64,000 nucleotides of DNA from Blastococcus xanthinilyticus (GCF_008124835.1 NZ_VNHW01000003.1:62001-126000); one strand, 5' to 3'. Positions 1-9,112 are shown, numbered from the stretch's first letter. The notes: generated from the letters alone by a model not told the origin. Program-made: numbers and translations.

Positions 1-409
1 CGCGATCCGGGCCGTGGTGCCCGAGCCGCCGGCCGTGCTGCCGCGCGCCGCGGCGCAGGAGCCGGGGGCCGGCGCCGACGACGACGAGTTCCCGCCGTCC
101 CCGGCGATCCCGTCGTTCGATTCGCTGCGCGGTCCGCGGCGCCGGTCGGCGGTCGACCTGCTGCTGCCCGACGCCCCTGCGCCGCAGGAGCCCGCCGTCC
201 CGTCGCCGCCGACCCCGGTCCCGGCCCCGCCCACGATCCGGTTCCCGGCGGCCGCGCCGGGCCCGGAGCACGCTCCGCCGCCGGTCCGGCCCCCGGACTA
301 CGCCGACCTGCTCCGCCTCGGCGTGCACGTCGCCCGCGCGCTCGCCGTCGCCCCGGCCCGGATCACCGTCTGGTCGGTGGAGCACCTGCGCCGGCTGCTC
401 GCGGGGTAG
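1..409 (+). CDS. C-terminal part of a proline-rich hypothetical protein (5' truncated by window edge)
   Basis: The reading frame is open from the first base of the window to a TAG stop, so the gene very probably begins upstream; an internal GTG at 14 is only the first possible start inside the window. The visible part (about 135 residues) is rich in Pro and Ala and acidic residues, as expected of a disordered linker, and ends with an alpha-helical stretch, YADLLRLGVHVARALAVAPA. No family is recognised. It lies 45 bp upstream of and codirectional with the polymerase-like gene. It is one of several genes here that terminate with UAG, which matters for the recoded UAG near 44.3 kb. Confidence 0.5.
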   Translation, partial: AIRAVVPEPPAVLPRAAAQEPGAGADDDEFPPSPAIPSFDSLRGPRRRSAVDLLLPDAPAPQEPAVPSPPTPVPAPPTIRFPAAAPGPEHAPPPVRPPDYADLLRLGVHVARALAVAPARITVWSVEHLRRLLAG

Positions 410-454
410 CGGGGCGGCCGCCGCGCCGTCGGCCCGGTCGGCGAGACTGCGGCG

Positions 455-2107
455 GTGGACCGGGTGGTGCTCCGGCGGCGGGACGCCGTCGTGGAGGCGC
501 ACGAGCTCGCCGTGGACGGCGGTACGTCGGCCGTCACGCGGTTCCCGGCCGAGGAGCTGGCCGGGCACGTCCGGGAGCGGGAGGCGGCCGGGATCCGCTG
601 GGTGTGGGACGACACCACCCGCTGGTACCCGGCGCTGCTCGCGGCCGGCGTCCGGATCGAGCGCTGCACCGACCTGCGCCTCGCGCACGCGGTGCTGCGG
701 CGGTCGCCGTTCCCCGACCAGGCGCTGCTGACCTGCGACGAGACCGCCGGCTGGGACCAGCTGCAGCCGGTCGGGCCGGTCGCCCCCGCGCTCTTCCCGC
801 CGGAGGACCCGGCCGACCGGCTCGACCCGGTCGCCGAGCACACCCGCCAGCAGGCCGCGCTGGCCGCCGCACCGCGGTCGGAGCGGCTGGCGCTGCTGCT
901 CGCCGCGGAGTCCGCCGGTGCCCTGGTGGCGGCGGAGATGACGCACGCCGGCCTGCCGTGGCGCGCCGACGTCCACTCCCGGCTGCTCACCGACCTGCTC
1001 GGGCCGCGGCCGCCCGGCGGGGGCCGGCCGGTGGTGCTCGAGCGGCTGCTCGGGGAGATCCGCGAGGCGTTCGGCGCCCCGGCCCTCAACCCGGACTCGC
1101 CGGCGGACCTGCTGCGGGTGCTGCGGGGGGCCGGCCTGCCGGTCGAGGACACCCGCTCGTGGACGCTCGAGCAGCTCGACCACCCCGGGGTGCCGCCGCT
1201 GCTGGAGTACCGGAAGCTCAGCCGCCTGCTCACCGCCAACGGCTGGAGCTGGCTGGACAGCTGGGTGCGGGAGGGCCGCTTCCGCGCCACCTTCCTCCCC
1301 GGCGGGGTGGTCACCGGGCGGTGGGCGTCCAACGGCGGCGGGGCGCTGTCCGTGCCGGTGCAGATCCGGCCGGCCGCGGTGGCCGACGACGGCTGGTGCC
1401 TCGTGGTCGCCGACGTCGCGCAGCTCGAGCCCCGGGTCCTGGCCGGCATGAGCGGTGACACGGCCATGGCGGAGGCCGCGCGCGCGTCGGACCTCTACGC
1501 GGGCATGGTCGCCGCGGGGGTGGTCGCGACCCGGGCGGAGGCCAAGCTCGGCATCCTGGGCGCGATGTACGGCGGCACCCGCGGCGAGAGCGGCCGGATG
1601 ATGCCCCGGCTGGCCCGCCGCTATCCCCGCGCCGTCGGCCTGGTCGAGGACGCCGCCCGCGAGGGCGAGCGGGGCGAGGTGGTGCACACCCTGCTCGGCC
1701 GCGGCTCGCCCCGGCCGGCCGGCCCGTGGGCCCGGCAGGCGACGGACGATGGGGATCCGGACGGCGTCCCGCGCGAGGACCGCGACCGCGCCCGCCGGGC
1801 CTGGGGCCGGTTCACCCGCAACTTCGTCGTCCAGGGGACGGGTGCGGAGTGGGCGCTGTGCTGGCTGGCCGACCTGCGCAACCGGCTCTGGCGGCTCGGT
1901 GGCACCGGGCCGCTCGACCAGCGGCCGCACCTGGTGTTCTTCCTCCACGACGAGGTGGTGGTGCACGCTCCCGAGCACCTCGCCGACGACGTGGCGGCGG
2001 CCGTGCGGGCCGCCGCCGCGACGGCCGGGCGGCTGCTGTTCGGCACCTTTCCGGTCGACTTCCCCCTCGACGTCGCGGTCGTCCGGTCGTGGGCCGACGC
2101 CGGCTGA
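455..2107 (+). CDS. Bifunctional 3'-5' exonuclease/DNA polymerase (DNA polymerase I-like, actinobacterial short form)
   Basis: A 550-residue family-A DNA polymerase homologue. Motif A is visible as VADVAQLEPRVLAG (about residues 320-335), motif B as AKLGILGAMYGGTRGE (about 355-370), and motif C as FFLHDEVVV (about 490-500) with the catalytic HDE. The N-terminal third corresponds to the exonuclease-like domain, but the canonical DEDD residues are not obvious, so exonuclease activity is uncertain. It is much shorter than full PolA (about 900 residues) and lacks the 5' nuclease domain; this short form is widespread in Actinobacteria beside the true polA. A role in repair synthesis is inferred. 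The start is GTG; no strong ribosome binding site is seen. Confidence 0.85.
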   Translation: MDRVVLRRRDAVVEAHELAVDGGTSAVTRFPAEELAGHVREREAAGIRWVWDDTTRWYPALLAAGVRIERCTDLRLAHAVLRRSPFPDQALLTCDETAGWDQLQPVGPVAPALFPPEDPADRLDPVAEHTRQQAALAAAPRSERLALLLAAESAGALVAAEMTHAGLPWRADVHSRLLTDLLGPRPPGGGRPVVLERLLGEIREAFGAPALNPDSPADLLRVLRGAGLPVEDTRSWTLEQLDHPGVPPLLEYRKLSRLLTANGWSWLDSWVREGRFRATFLPGGVVTGRWASNGGGALSVPVQIRPAAVADDGWCLVVADVAQLEPRVLAGMSGDTAMAEAARASDLYAGMVAAGVVATRAEAKLGILGAMYGGTRGESGRMMPRLARRYPRAVGLVEDAAREGERGEVVHTLLGRGSPRPAGPWARQATDDGDPDGVPREDRDRARRAWGRFTRNFVVQGTGAEWALCWLADLRNRLWRLGGTGPLDQRPHLVFFLHDEVVVHAPEHLADDVAAAVRAAAATAGRLLFGTFPVDFPLDVAVVRSWADAG

Positions 2108-2187
2108 CCGCGCCGTCGAGGTACACCGGGGCGGGACCTCCCGGGGTGCCGCGACACGCATCACGCCCGCGAATTCGTCGCGCACAA

Positions 2188-2217
2188 TTGTCACGTCTGC
2201 ATAACGGCGGCTACCGT
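2188..2217 (+). promoter_or_regulatory. Candidate promoter for the riboswitch transcript
   Basis: TTGTCA (2188-2193) and TACCGT (2212-2217) are separated by 18 bp. They lie just upstream of the conserved riboswitch core and match the general form of a housekeeping sigma promoter in a GC-rich actinobacterium. This is inference from spacing and sequence only. The rest of 2108-2261 shows no gene. Confidence 0.35.
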
Positions 2218-2261
2218 GGCGGGGTCCGTTCGGTCGCACCTCCCCATCCGGGGAGTCCGGG

Positions 2262-2432
2262 CGGGCGCCGCCGAGTCACCCAGAGCCTTCCAGCCGCGGG
2301 TGGGCCGGGGACCCACCGCAGCACTGGGGTGAATCCTGCGCCGGGCACGTCCCGACGCGGGTAGGGCCACTTCCCGCCCGAATCCGTCAGCTAACCCGGT
2401 AGGCGGCACACGGAAGAACGGAGAGCCGCCGG
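2262..2432 (+). promoter_or_regulatory. c-di-AMP riboswitch (ydaO-yuaA class)
   Basis: The leader carries the hallmark blocks of the ydaO/yuaA class in order: GGGGTGAATCC (2326-2336), GGTAGGGCCA (2360-2369), CCCGAATCCGTCAGCTAACC (2377-2396) and GGTAGGCGG (2398-2406), followed by GGAAGAACGGAGAG. This class binds cyclic di-AMP and in Actinobacteria commonly controls cell-wall hydrolase genes such as rpf and NlpC/P60 genes. Here it precedes an exported M15-like wall protein, which fits. The outer limits are approximate. About 260 nt of leader (2433-2693) without recognisable features separate it from the start codon. Confidence 0.88.
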
Positions 2433-2693
2433 ATGGCGCGCCCTTGCCCTGCCGCACGACCCTGCTCGACCCCGCGCCGCCGCATCCGGGTCCGCCCGCG
2501 GAGCTGACCGCCCGCCGCCCGGGTCCGCCGCCGGCGGCCCACCACACCGAGCACACCCGCTCGACCGGCTGATCGCCGTTCCGTGGTGGCCCCCGACCGG
2601 CCGCGCCCCGCCGTGGCGCCGTCCCCGCAGTCCCGCACCCCCGCCGCAGCCGTGCCCCGCCGGCCGCGCGATCTCCCCGGAGCAGACGAACCC

Positions 2694-3590
2694 GTGAACC
2701 CCCGCACCACGACCGGCCGCCGCGGCGCGGCGCCCCGTGCCCGCCGTCGCCCCCCGGCGACCGTCCGCCGTCCCGCCCTCTACCTCGGGGTGGCCGCCGC
2801 CGGCGCCATCCTGGTCAACGCCTTCGTCGGCGTGGAGCCCACCGCCCAGGCCGAGGGCGAGGCGCTGCAGTCGGTGAGCGTCGCCGAGCAGCTCGGCCTC
2901 AGCGCCCAGGCCACCCCGATCGACGTGACCGAGGACCTGGAGCCGCTGGAGGACCTCGCGGTCAGCCGCAGCGCCCGGGCGGCCGAGCAGACCGCCGCGC
3001 AGCAGGTCCAGGCCGCGGCGGACCAGGCGGAGCTGGACCGGCAGAAGGCCGAGGCCGAGGCGGCCGCCCGCGCCGAGGCCGAGGCCAAGGCCGCGGCGGA
3101 GGCCGCCGCCGCCGAGGCCGCCGCCGAGGCCGCCGCCCAGGCCGAGGCAGCGGCCGCGCCGGCGCCCGCCGGCCGCACGCAGGCGCGGGAGGCCGCTCCC
3201 GCCGCCTCCTCGGTGGCCGCGACGGCGGTCGCCCGGATCAGCAACAGCTCCGGGTCGGTGCGCTCGCAGGTCCAGGCCGCGGCCGACGCCGTGGTGAGCA
3301 ACGTGTCCGGGGCCGCGGGCATCACCCTCGGCGGCACCCGGCCCAGCGCGGCGGACCCCAACGGGCACCCCTCGGGGCTGGCCCTGGACTACATGGTCCT
3401 CTCCAATGCCGCGTTGGGCGACGCGATCGTCGCCTACCACCGGGCGCACTGGAACGAGCTGGGCGTGGACTACCTGATCTGGCAGCAGCGGATGCTGTCC
3501 TCCCCGGACGGTTCCTGGAAGGGGATGGAGAACCGGGGCAGCGCGACCGCCAACCACTACGACCACGTGCACGTGAACTACCGGGGCTGA
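2694..3590 (+). CDS. Exported coiled-coil protein with C-terminal M15-like (ARB_07466-type) domain
   Basis: A 298-residue protein with a basic N terminus and one membrane or signal segment (LYLGVAAAGAILVNAFVG). A long Ala/Glu-rich coiled coil follows (about residues 100-165), and then a C-terminal domain with HPSGLALDYM, YLIWQQR and NHYDHVHVNY. This resembles the D-Ala-D-Ala carboxypeptidase-like (M15) domain often found beside NlpC/P60 or transglycosylase modules in actinobacterial wall proteins. A cell-wall remodelling role is inferred. The GTG at 2694 is preferred over an upstream GTG at 2583 because GGAG stands about 11 nt before it and the membrane segment then falls near the N terminus. 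It is controlled by the c-di-AMP riboswitch upstream. Confidence 0.75.
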   Translation: MNPRTTTGRRGAAPRARRRPPATVRRPALYLGVAAAGAILVNAFVGVEPTAQAEGEALQSVSVAEQLGLSAQATPIDVTEDLEPLEDLAVSRSARAAEQTAAQQVQAAADQAELDRQKAEAEAAARAEAEAKAAAEAAAAEAAAEAAAQAEAAAAPAPAGRTQAREAAPAASSVAATAVARISNSSGSVRSQVQAAADAVVSNVSGAAGITLGGTRPSAADPNGHPSGLALDYMVLSNAALGDAIVAYHRAHWNELGVDYLIWQQRMLSSPDGSWKGMENRGSATANHYDHVHVNYRG

Positions 3591-3904
3591 GCTCCGGGTC
3601 GCGCGTCGCCGCGGAAGCCGGCGGCTGCCGCCGCGGGCTCCGGGTGGCGCACCGGCACCTGCCGGCCGCCGCGGCGGGCGACGTCGAGGTGGTCCTGGAG
3701 CAGGTCACGGCCGGCGACGGACAGCGCCGTCACCGAACCGGCGTCGACCGCGCTGACCGGCACAGGTTCCGCGCCGTAGCGCTGCCGGAACGACGCCACC
3801 GCGCCGGCGTCGACGTCGCCGGCCAGGCACAGGACCGGCCCGCCGGCGGTGTTGAGCAGCCGCACGATGCCCCGGACCGGGGGAGCGGGAAGGGGCGCGG
3901 CCAC
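3578..3904 (-). CDS. STAS-domain protein (anti-anti-sigma factor-like)
   Basis: About 108 residues. The pattern VLCLAGDVDAGAVASF followed by VSAVDAGSVTALSVAGRDLL matches the STAS fold, with the helix after the loop where SpoIIAA-type proteins carry the phosphorylatable Ser (here DAGSVTALS). A partner-switching role is inferred. It converges with the M15-like gene and overlaps its 3' end by 13 bp. The start is uncertain: GTG at 3904 or GTG at 3865, neither with a clear ribosome binding site. The frame is embedded in a longer antisense open frame, so the upstream limit rests on domain content only. Confidence 0.55.
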   Translation of the reverse strand: MAAPLPAPPVRGIVRLLNTAGGPVLCLAGDVDAGAVASFRQRYGAEPVPVSAVDAGSVTALSVAGRDLLQDHLDVARRGGRQVPVRHPEPAAAAAGFRGDARPGAQPR

Positions 3905-4021
3905 CGGTCCAGTGTGCGGCCGACGGTTCAGGACGGCGCGGCGCGGGCACTCCTCTCGATGCGCACGGGAGCAGACGACGTGGCGGGTGCGGCCCGCACC
4001 ACCAGCACGGGGGGACCGGCA

Positions 4022-5692
4022 GTGACCACCGTCGAGACGAGCCACCGGCGCCTGGACGACCGCTACGAGCTCCACCAGCTGATCGCCGTCGGCGGCATGG
4101 GTGAGGTCTGGCGCGGGCGGGACGCCCTGCTCGACCGGCCCGTCGCCGTGAAGCTGCTGCGCAGCGACTGCGCCGGCGACCCGGTGTTCATCGCCCGCTT
4201 CCGCATCGAGGCCCGGCACGCGGCCGCCCTGAGCCACCCGAACATCGCCGCCGTCCTCGACTACGGGGAGACGACGGCCGCCGGCACCGGCGAGCAGCTG
4301 GCCTACCTGGTGATGGAGCTGGTCGAGGGCGAGCCGCTGTCGGCCCGGCTGGCCGAGGAGGGGCCGCTGGACACCGGCACCACGCTGTCGGTGCTCCGCC
4401 AGGCCGCCGCGGGGCTGGCCGAGGCGCACCGCGCCGGCGTGGTGCACCGCGACGTCAAGCCGGCCAACATCCTGGTCCGCCCGGACGGCGCGGTGAAGCT
4501 GACCGACTTCGGCATCTCCTGGTCGGCGGGGAGCGTGCCGCTCACCCGCACCGGCCAGGTGATCGGCACGGCGCAGTACATGTCGCCCGAGCAGGCGATG
4601 GGCGAGGCGGTCAGCCCGGCCAGCGACGTCTACGCGCTCGGCATGGTCGGTTACGAGTCGCTCACCGGGCACACCGCCTTCGAGGGCGACAACCCGGTCA
4701 CCGTCGCGCTGAAGCAGGTGCGCGAGCACCCCGAGCCGCTCCCCGCCGACCTCCCGCCCGAGGTCCGCGCCATCATCGACGCCGCCCTGGTCAAGGACCC
4801 GGGGGAGCGGCTGCCCGACGGCGCGGCGTTCCTGCACGCCGTCGAGGAGACCCTCGACGGGCCCGCGCCCAGCACCCGCCCGGTGGCCGCCGCGACCCGT
4901 GCCCGCCCGCCCGCCGCGCGCCGGCGCTCCCCGCGTGCGGCGCTGGTCGCGCTGCCGGTGCTGGCGCTCCTGGGTCTGGGGGCCGGAGGGATAGTCGTGC
5001 TGGGGAACTCCGCGACGGAGGACGCCGGTGGCGCCGGTACCGCGGTCTCCACGCCCGCCGGCATCCGGCTGGTCGCAGGCGACCACGTGGGCCGCCCGGT
5101 GGCCGACGTCGTCGACGACCTGACCGCCCTCGGCCTGACCGTCCGGCAGGAGACGGAGGTGACCGCCGCCCGCGCGCCGGGCACCGTGACCCGGGTGTCG
5201 CCGACCGGGGTCGAGCTGGCCCCCGGCGCCGAGGTGCTGGTGCGCGTCGCCGCACGCCCGTCGGACGAGCCCGCCCCCGCGCCGGACCAGCCCGCGCCCG
5301 TGCCGGGGGCCGACCCGAACCCGGTGGACCCGCCCGCGGGCGAGGCCCCGACCACGCCGTCGCCCACCGAGGCCGAGGGAACGACGGAACCGCCGACGCC
5401 CTCGGAGCCTGCCGACCCGACGCCGGCCGACCCGACCGTCCCTCCGGAGCCGACGGACCCGCCGACCGAGCCCACGGACCCGCCGACGGACCCGACGGAC
5501 CCGACGGCCGAGCCGACGGACCCGACGGCCGAGCCGACGGACCCGACGGCCGAGCCGACGGACCCGACGGCCGAGCCGACGGACCCGACGGCCGAGCCGA
5601 CGGACCCGACGACCGAGCCGACGGACCCGCCGACCGAGCCGACGGACCCGACGACCGAGCCGACGGACCCGACCACGCCCGCCTCGGTCTGA
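4022..5692 (+). CDS. Membrane Ser/Thr protein kinase with one PASTA-like domain and Thr/Pro repeat tail
   Basis: A 556-residue Hanks-type kinase. The Gly loop is AVGGMGEVWRG, the ATP lysine K44 (VAVKLL), the catalytic loop HRDVKPANIL (D144), the DFG motif 162-164, and the APE-equivalent MSPEQAM near 188. A single membrane segment (about 306-328) is followed by one PASTA-like domain (about 346-411; DVVDDLTALGLTVRQE). A low-complexity extracytoplasmic tail of EPTDPTA heptads follows. PASTA kinases sense muropeptides or lipid II and phosphorylate wall and division proteins; most have several PASTA units, so a single one plus a long repeat stalk is a variant. GTG at 4022 has a G-rich box before it; ATG at 3959 is the alternative start. 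Confidence 0.88.
   Translation: MTTVETSHRRLDDRYELHQLIAVGGMGEVWRGRDALLDRPVAVKLLRSDCAGDPVFIARFRIEARHAAALSHPNIAAVLDYGETTAAGTGEQLAYLVMELVEGEPLSARLAEEGPLDTGTTLSVLRQAAAGLAEAHRAGVVHRDVKPANILVRPDGAVKLTDFGISWSAGSVPLTRTGQVIGTAQYMSPEQAMGEAVSPASDVYALGMVGYESLTGHTAFEGDNPVTVALKQVREHPEPLPADLPPEVRAIIDAALVKDPGERLPDGAAFLHAVEETLDGPAPSTRPVAAATRARPPAARRRSPRAALVALPVLALLGLGAGGIVVLGNSATEDAGGAGTAVSTPAGIRLVAGDHVGRPVADVVDDLTALGLTVRQETEVTAARAPGTVTRVSPTGVELAPGAEVLVRVAARPSDEPAPAPDQPAPVPGADPNPVDPPAGEAPTTPSPTEAEGTTEPPTPSEPADPTPADPTVPPEPTDPPTEPTDPPTDPTDPTAEPTDPTAEPTDPTAEPTDPTAEPTDPTAEPTDPTTEPTDPPTEPTDPTTEPTDPTTPASV
5443..5683 (+). repeat. 21-bp tandem repeat encoding EPTDPTA heptads
   Basis: Imperfect direct repeats of GAGCCGACGGACCCGACGGCC encode about ten Glu-Pro-Thr-Asp-Pro-Thr-Ala/Thr units at the C terminus of the PASTA kinase. 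The middle copies are identical at DNA level, so copy number may vary between strains. The repeat is coding; it is not a CRISPR array, having no spacers. Confidence 0.85.
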
Positions 5693-5753
5693 TCCCCGGC
5701 CTCGTCGGCGTCCGCCGACGCGGCGTACGCCTCGCCGGCGGCCTGGCGCCGCC

Positions 5754-5897
5754 TCAGAGCAGGCGGTCCAGGTCGTCCGGGCCCGGCCCGGTGCCACCGG
5801 AGTCGGGTAGCGGCGAGGTCTCGGGCACGTCGTCGTCCGGGGGTTCGGGCGCGACCGGCCCCTCGGCGTAGAGGGTGTCGGGGTCCTTGGGGTCCAT
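5754..5897 (-). CDS. Small acidic hypothetical protein (47 residues)
   Basis: A short ATG-initiated frame encodes an acidic, Pro-rich peptide beginning MDPKDPDTLYAEGPVAPE and ending DDLDRLL. Its composition (DP and PDDD runs) looks like a disordered protein. It sits in the 268-bp space between the convergent kinase and selO genes, on the same strand as selO and downstream of it. The ribosome binding site is weak (GCGAG). No family is recognised; a chance frame in GC-rich DNA remains possible. Confidence 0.4.
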   Translation of the reverse strand: MDPKDPDTLYAEGPVAPEPPDDDVPETSPLPDSGGTGPGPDDLDRLL

Positions 5898-5960
5898 CTC
5901 GCGCGCCACGGGGGGTCGACTACCCGGAGCGGAGGCGGCCGAACGTCGCCGGACCGGCGG

Positions 5961-7436
5961 TCAGGTGCCGCAGAAGGTGCGGTAGGCCCCGAAGTCCTGC
6001 GGTGCCGGGGCGGCGTAGCGCTCCAGCCCCGGGCGCTCGTCGTACGGCGCGGCGACGGCCGCCAGCAGCCGTTCCAGGGGAGCCAGGTCACCCTCGGTCG
6101 CCGCGTCGAGCGCCTCCTCGACCAGGTGGTTGCGCGGGATGTACACCGGGTTCACCCGGTCCATCGCGGCATCCGGGCTCAGGGCATCCGGGGTCAGGGC
6201 GCGCCAGCGGTCCAGCCAGCCGTCGATCCCGGCGAGGTCGAGGAAGAGCAGCCGGACCGGCTCGGCGTCCCCCCGGGCGGCCGCTGAGAGCGCACGGAAG
6301 AACGACGTGAGGTCGACGTGGTCGCGCTGCAGCAGGGCGAGGGCGTCGTCGGCCAGCGCGGTGACCGCCGCGTCGTCGGTCGAGGCGGGCAGCCCGAGCT
6401 TGGCGCGCAGCCCGGCGACCCAGGCGGCGTCGTACCGCGGCCGGAAGGTGCCGAGGGACTCCACCGCCAGTGCGACGGCCCGCTCCTCGTCGTCGGCGAA
6501 CAGGGGCAGCAGCGCCTCCGCGAGCCGGGCGAGGTTCCACTCGGCCGCGAGCGGCTGGTTGCGGTAGGCGTACCGGCCGCCGGTGTCGATGGAGCTGTAG
6601 ACGGTGGCCGGGTCGAAGGCGTCGAGGAAGGCGCAGGGGCCGTAGTCGATCGTCTCCCCGGAGATGGTCATGTTGTCGGTGTTCATGACCCCGTGCACGA
6701 AGCCGACGAGCATCCACTGCGCCACCAGGTCGGCCTGGGCGGCGGCGACCGCCTCGAACAGCGCGCGGTAGGGGTGCTCCGCGTCGGCCGCCGCCGGGTG
6801 GTGCCGGGCGATCGCGTGGTCGGCGAGCCGGCGCAGCAGGTCGGTGTCGCCGGTGGCACGGGCGTACTGGAAGCTGCCCACCCGCAGGTGGCTGCTCGCC
6901 ACCCGGGCGAGGACGGCGCCCGGCAGCAGGGTCTCCCGGCGCACCGGCCGCCCGGTCGCGACGACGGCGAGGGAACGGGTGGTGGGGATCCCGAGGGCGT
7001 GCATCGCCTCGCTGATCACGTACTCGCGCAGCATCGGGCCGACCGCGGCCAGCCCGTCGCCGCCGCGGGCGAACGGCGTCCGGCCGGAGCCCTTGAGGTG
7101 CAGGTCGCGCAAGCGTCCCTCGGCGTCCTCGAGCTCACCCAGCAGGAGCGCCCGTCCGTCGCCCAGCCGCGGGCTGTACCCGCCGAACTGGTGCCCGGCG
7201 TAGGCCTGCGCGACCGGCGTCGCCGCCTCGGGGACCGCGGTGCCGACCAGCAGTCGCAGTCCGGCCGGGCTGCGCAGGGCCGCGGCGTCCAGCCCCAGCT
7301 CGCCGGCCAGCGGCTCGTTGAGCACGAGCAGCCGGGGATCGGGCGCATCCTCGGCCTGCCAGGGGAGGGCCAGCTCGCCGAGCTCGCGGGCGAACCGGTT
7401 GCCGAGCAGGACGGTCGGGGGCGGTGCGACGGTCAC
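5961..7436 (-). CDS. selO: Protein adenylyltransferase SelO (YdiU/UPF0061 family)
   Basis: A 491-residue pseudokinase-fold protein. Family hallmarks are [21 protein letters not shown] (about residues 77-97), [17 protein letters not shown], the [20 protein letters not shown] helix, and the metal/catalytic segment [12 protein letters not shown] followed by [14 protein letters not shown]. SelO transfers AMP to Ser/Thr/Tyr of target proteins in redox stress. Bacterial SelO lacks the C-terminal selenocysteine of the animal enzyme; this one ends FCGT with an ordinary Cys. The GTG start at 7436 follows from the family N terminus ([20 protein letters not shown]). It lies 38 bp downstream of the thioesterase on the same strand, so cotranscription is possible. 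Confidence 0.9.
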   Translation of the reverse strand: MTVAPPPTVLLGNRFARELGELALPWQAEDAPDPRLLVLNEPLAGELGLDAAALRSPAGLRLLVGTAVPEAATPVAQAYAGHQFGGYSPRLGDGRALLLGELEDAEGRLRDLHLKGSGRTPFARGGDGLAAVGPMLREYVISEAMHALGIPTTRSLAVVATGRPVRRETLLPGAVLARVASSHLRVGSFQYARATGDTDLLRRLADHAIARHHPAAADAEHPYRALFEAVAAAQADLVAQWMLVGFVHGVMNTDNMTISGETIDYGPCAFLDAFDPATVYSSIDTGGRYAYRNQPLAAEWNLARLAEALLPLFADDEERAVALAVESLGTFRPRYDAAWVAGLRAKLGLPASTDDAAVTALADDALALLQRDHVDLTSFFRALSAAARGDAEPVRLLFLDLAGIDGWLDRWRALTPDALSPDAAMDRVNPVYIPRNHLVEEALDAATEGDLAPLERLLAAVAAPYDERPGLERYAAPAPQDFGAYRTFCGT

Positions 7437-7474
7437 CGCATCGAGGGTACGTGGGCGCACCCGCGCCTGGCGGG

Positions 7475-8482
7475 TCAGCGCGGGCGGCGCCGGATCATGC
7501 CCTCCTGCGCCACGGTGGCCACCAGCCGGCCGGCCCGGTCGAACAGCCGGCCACGGCACAGTGTCCGCCCGCCGCCGGCCCAGCTGCTCTGCTGGTCGAA
7601 GAACAGCCACTGGTCGATCCGCACCGGCTCGTGGAACCAGACCGCGTGGTCCAGGCTCGCCGCGGCGACCCCGGGCGCCCCGACCGCCGTCGCGTGCGGC
7701 GCGAGCGAGGTGCCGAGCAGCAGCATGTCCGAGGCGTAGGCGACCCCGCAGCTCTGCGCGAGGGGCTCGTCGGGGAGCGGCTCGCGGCTGCGCAGCCAGA
7801 AGCCCTGGCGCGGGGCGGCCGGTTCGCCGCGCTCCGCGGCGAGCCTGGGCAGGTCGCCGGCGAACCGGAAGTCGAAGGCGTGCCGCTCGGCGAGCCAGTC
7901 GAGCCACTGCCGGACCCGGCCGTCGGCCGCGGCGGCCACCTCCTCCAGCGGGGGCAGCTCCTCCGGCGCGGGGGCGTCGAGCTCGGGCAGCTGGTGCTGC
8001 CACCCGTCCTCCGGCGTCTGGAAGGACGCGGTCAGCGTGAAGACGGCGGCGCCGTGCTGCTCGGCGACGACGGAGCGGGTCGAGAAGCTCCCGCCGTCGC
8101 GGATCGTGCTGACGGTGAGGTCGGTGGGCGCGGTGACGTCGCCCGGCCGCAGGAAGTGCCCGTGCAGCGAGTGGGCGATCCGGCCCGGTGGCGCCGTGCG
8201 CCCCGCGGCCAGCAGCGACTGGGCGGCCACGGCCCCGCCGAACGCGTGCCCGGCGACCGTGCTGCGCGGGCCGGCGCGGAAGCGACCGTCCCCGGCCGGG
8301 GCCAGGTCGAGGAGTCCTGCGAGCCCCGCGGGCCGGCGCCGGACTGCCGGACGGGCGCCGAGGTGACTGGGGGGTGCCCGTCCATGTGCGGCGACGTCTC
8401 CTCCGGGGGCGGGAACACCTGGTCCGACCCGGCGCGCCGGGTCGCGGCCCCACTCTGGCGCACGGCCGGAGGGCCGTCGCAC
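7475..8482 (-). CDS. Acyl-CoA thioesterase II (TesB-like); 5' end uncertain
   Basis: A double-hotdog thioesterase. [33 protein letters not shown] and [13 protein letters not shown] form the first hotdog. The second carries [20 protein letters not shown] and the terminal [14 protein letters not shown]. It hydrolyses acyl-CoA to free acid and CoA. Family similarity starts near residue 52 of the longest frame (LAGLLDLAP). The only in-frame canonical start is GTG at 8482, which has no ribosome binding site. An ATG at 8385 with GGAGGA upstream lies in the neighbouring frame, so a one-base frameshift (natural or sequencing) near 8310-8345 is possible. A second TesB paralogue is at 40652. Confidence 0.8.
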   Translation of the reverse strand: MRRPSGRAPEWGRDPARRVGPGVPAPGGDVAAHGRAPPSHLGARPAVRRRPAGLAGLLDLAPAGDGRFRAGPRSTVAGHAFGGAVAAQSLLAAGRTAPPGRIAHSLHGHFLRPGDVTAPTDLTVSTIRDGGSFSTRSVVAEQHGAAVFTLTASFQTPEDGWQHQLPELDAPAPEELPPLEEVAAAADGRVRQWLDWLAERHAFDFRFAGDLPRLAAERGEPAAPRQGFWLRSREPLPDEPLAQSCGVAYASDMLLLGTSLAPHATAVGAPGVAAASLDHAVWFHEPVRIDQWLFFDQQSSWAGGGRTLCRGRLFDRAGRLVATVAQEGMIRRRPR

Positions 8483-8512
8483 CCGGGACCGGCGGGCCGG
8501 CCCGCGGAGGGG

Positions 8513-8878
8513 TCAGGCGCTGATCGTGCCCCGGCGCTGGAGGCGCACCCGGCGACGCTCCCGCTCGGAGAGCCCGCCCCAGATGCCGAACCGCTCGTCG
8601 CTGGCGAGCGCGTACTCCAGGCACTCGGCGCGCACGGGGCAGCCGCCGCAGACCCGCTTGGCGTCCCGCGTGGAGCCGCCCTTGTCCGGGAAGAACGCCT
8701 CGGGGTCGGTCTCGGCGCACAGCGCGTCGAGCCGCCACTCCGCGTCGGCCTCGACCGCAGCCCACTCCTGGGCGTCGAACGGCTGCCGCCACTCGCCGGG
8801 AGCGAGCGCCTCGGGCATGCCCGGCTCGGCGTCGAGGCCGGGGAGCAGGGTCAGGGACGGGCGGGAGAAGGACGGCAC
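8513..8878 (-). CDS. WhiB-family iron-sulfur transcription regulator (WhiB2/WhmD-like)
   Basis: A 121-residue Wbl protein with the four cluster cysteines C54, C77, C80 and C86 in the C-x22-C-x2-C-x5-C pattern, the GIWGG turn (98-102) and a basic C-terminal helix [12 protein letters not shown]. The segment [20 protein letters not shown] is typical of the WhiB2/WhmD/WhiB subgroup, which acts with WhiA in septation and sporulation. The GTG start has a strong GAGGAG ribosome site. The 234-bp gap upstream (8879-9112) contains no gene and presumably the whiB promoter. Confidence 0.92.
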   Translation of the reverse strand: MPSFSRPSLTLLPGLDAEPGMPEALAPGEWRQPFDAQEWAAVEADAEWRLDALCAETDPEAFFPDKGGSTRDAKRVCGGCPVRAECLEYALASDERFGIWGGLSERERRRVRLQRRGTISA

Positions 8879-9112
8879 GGGAAGCTCCTCGTGAAGACAG
8901 GGGGCGCACGGCCGGCCGCCCTTCCGGGCGCCGCGTGCTTGCTGTCAGTGACGATACGGATACGGAACCGCGTCCACATCGGCACAAAACGTCCGAAACC
9001 GTCCGGTCCCCTTGGAAGGTCCTGCCGTGGCGGCGCCGCGCCGACGTGCCGGTGGGCGAGGCCCGGGGTCGGTGCCCGGCCCTCCCCGAGCCGGGTCACC
9101 GGCCCGCGGTGA

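Noticed and set aside
5443-5683. CRISPR-like array
   Set aside because: The 21-bp repeats have no spacers and encode a Thr/Pro-rich tail in frame with the kinase.
5961-8987. Single 1008-residue minus-strand protein
   Set aside because: Only the last 491 residues are SelO; the upstream part is a shadow of the thioesterase and whiB genes in another frame.
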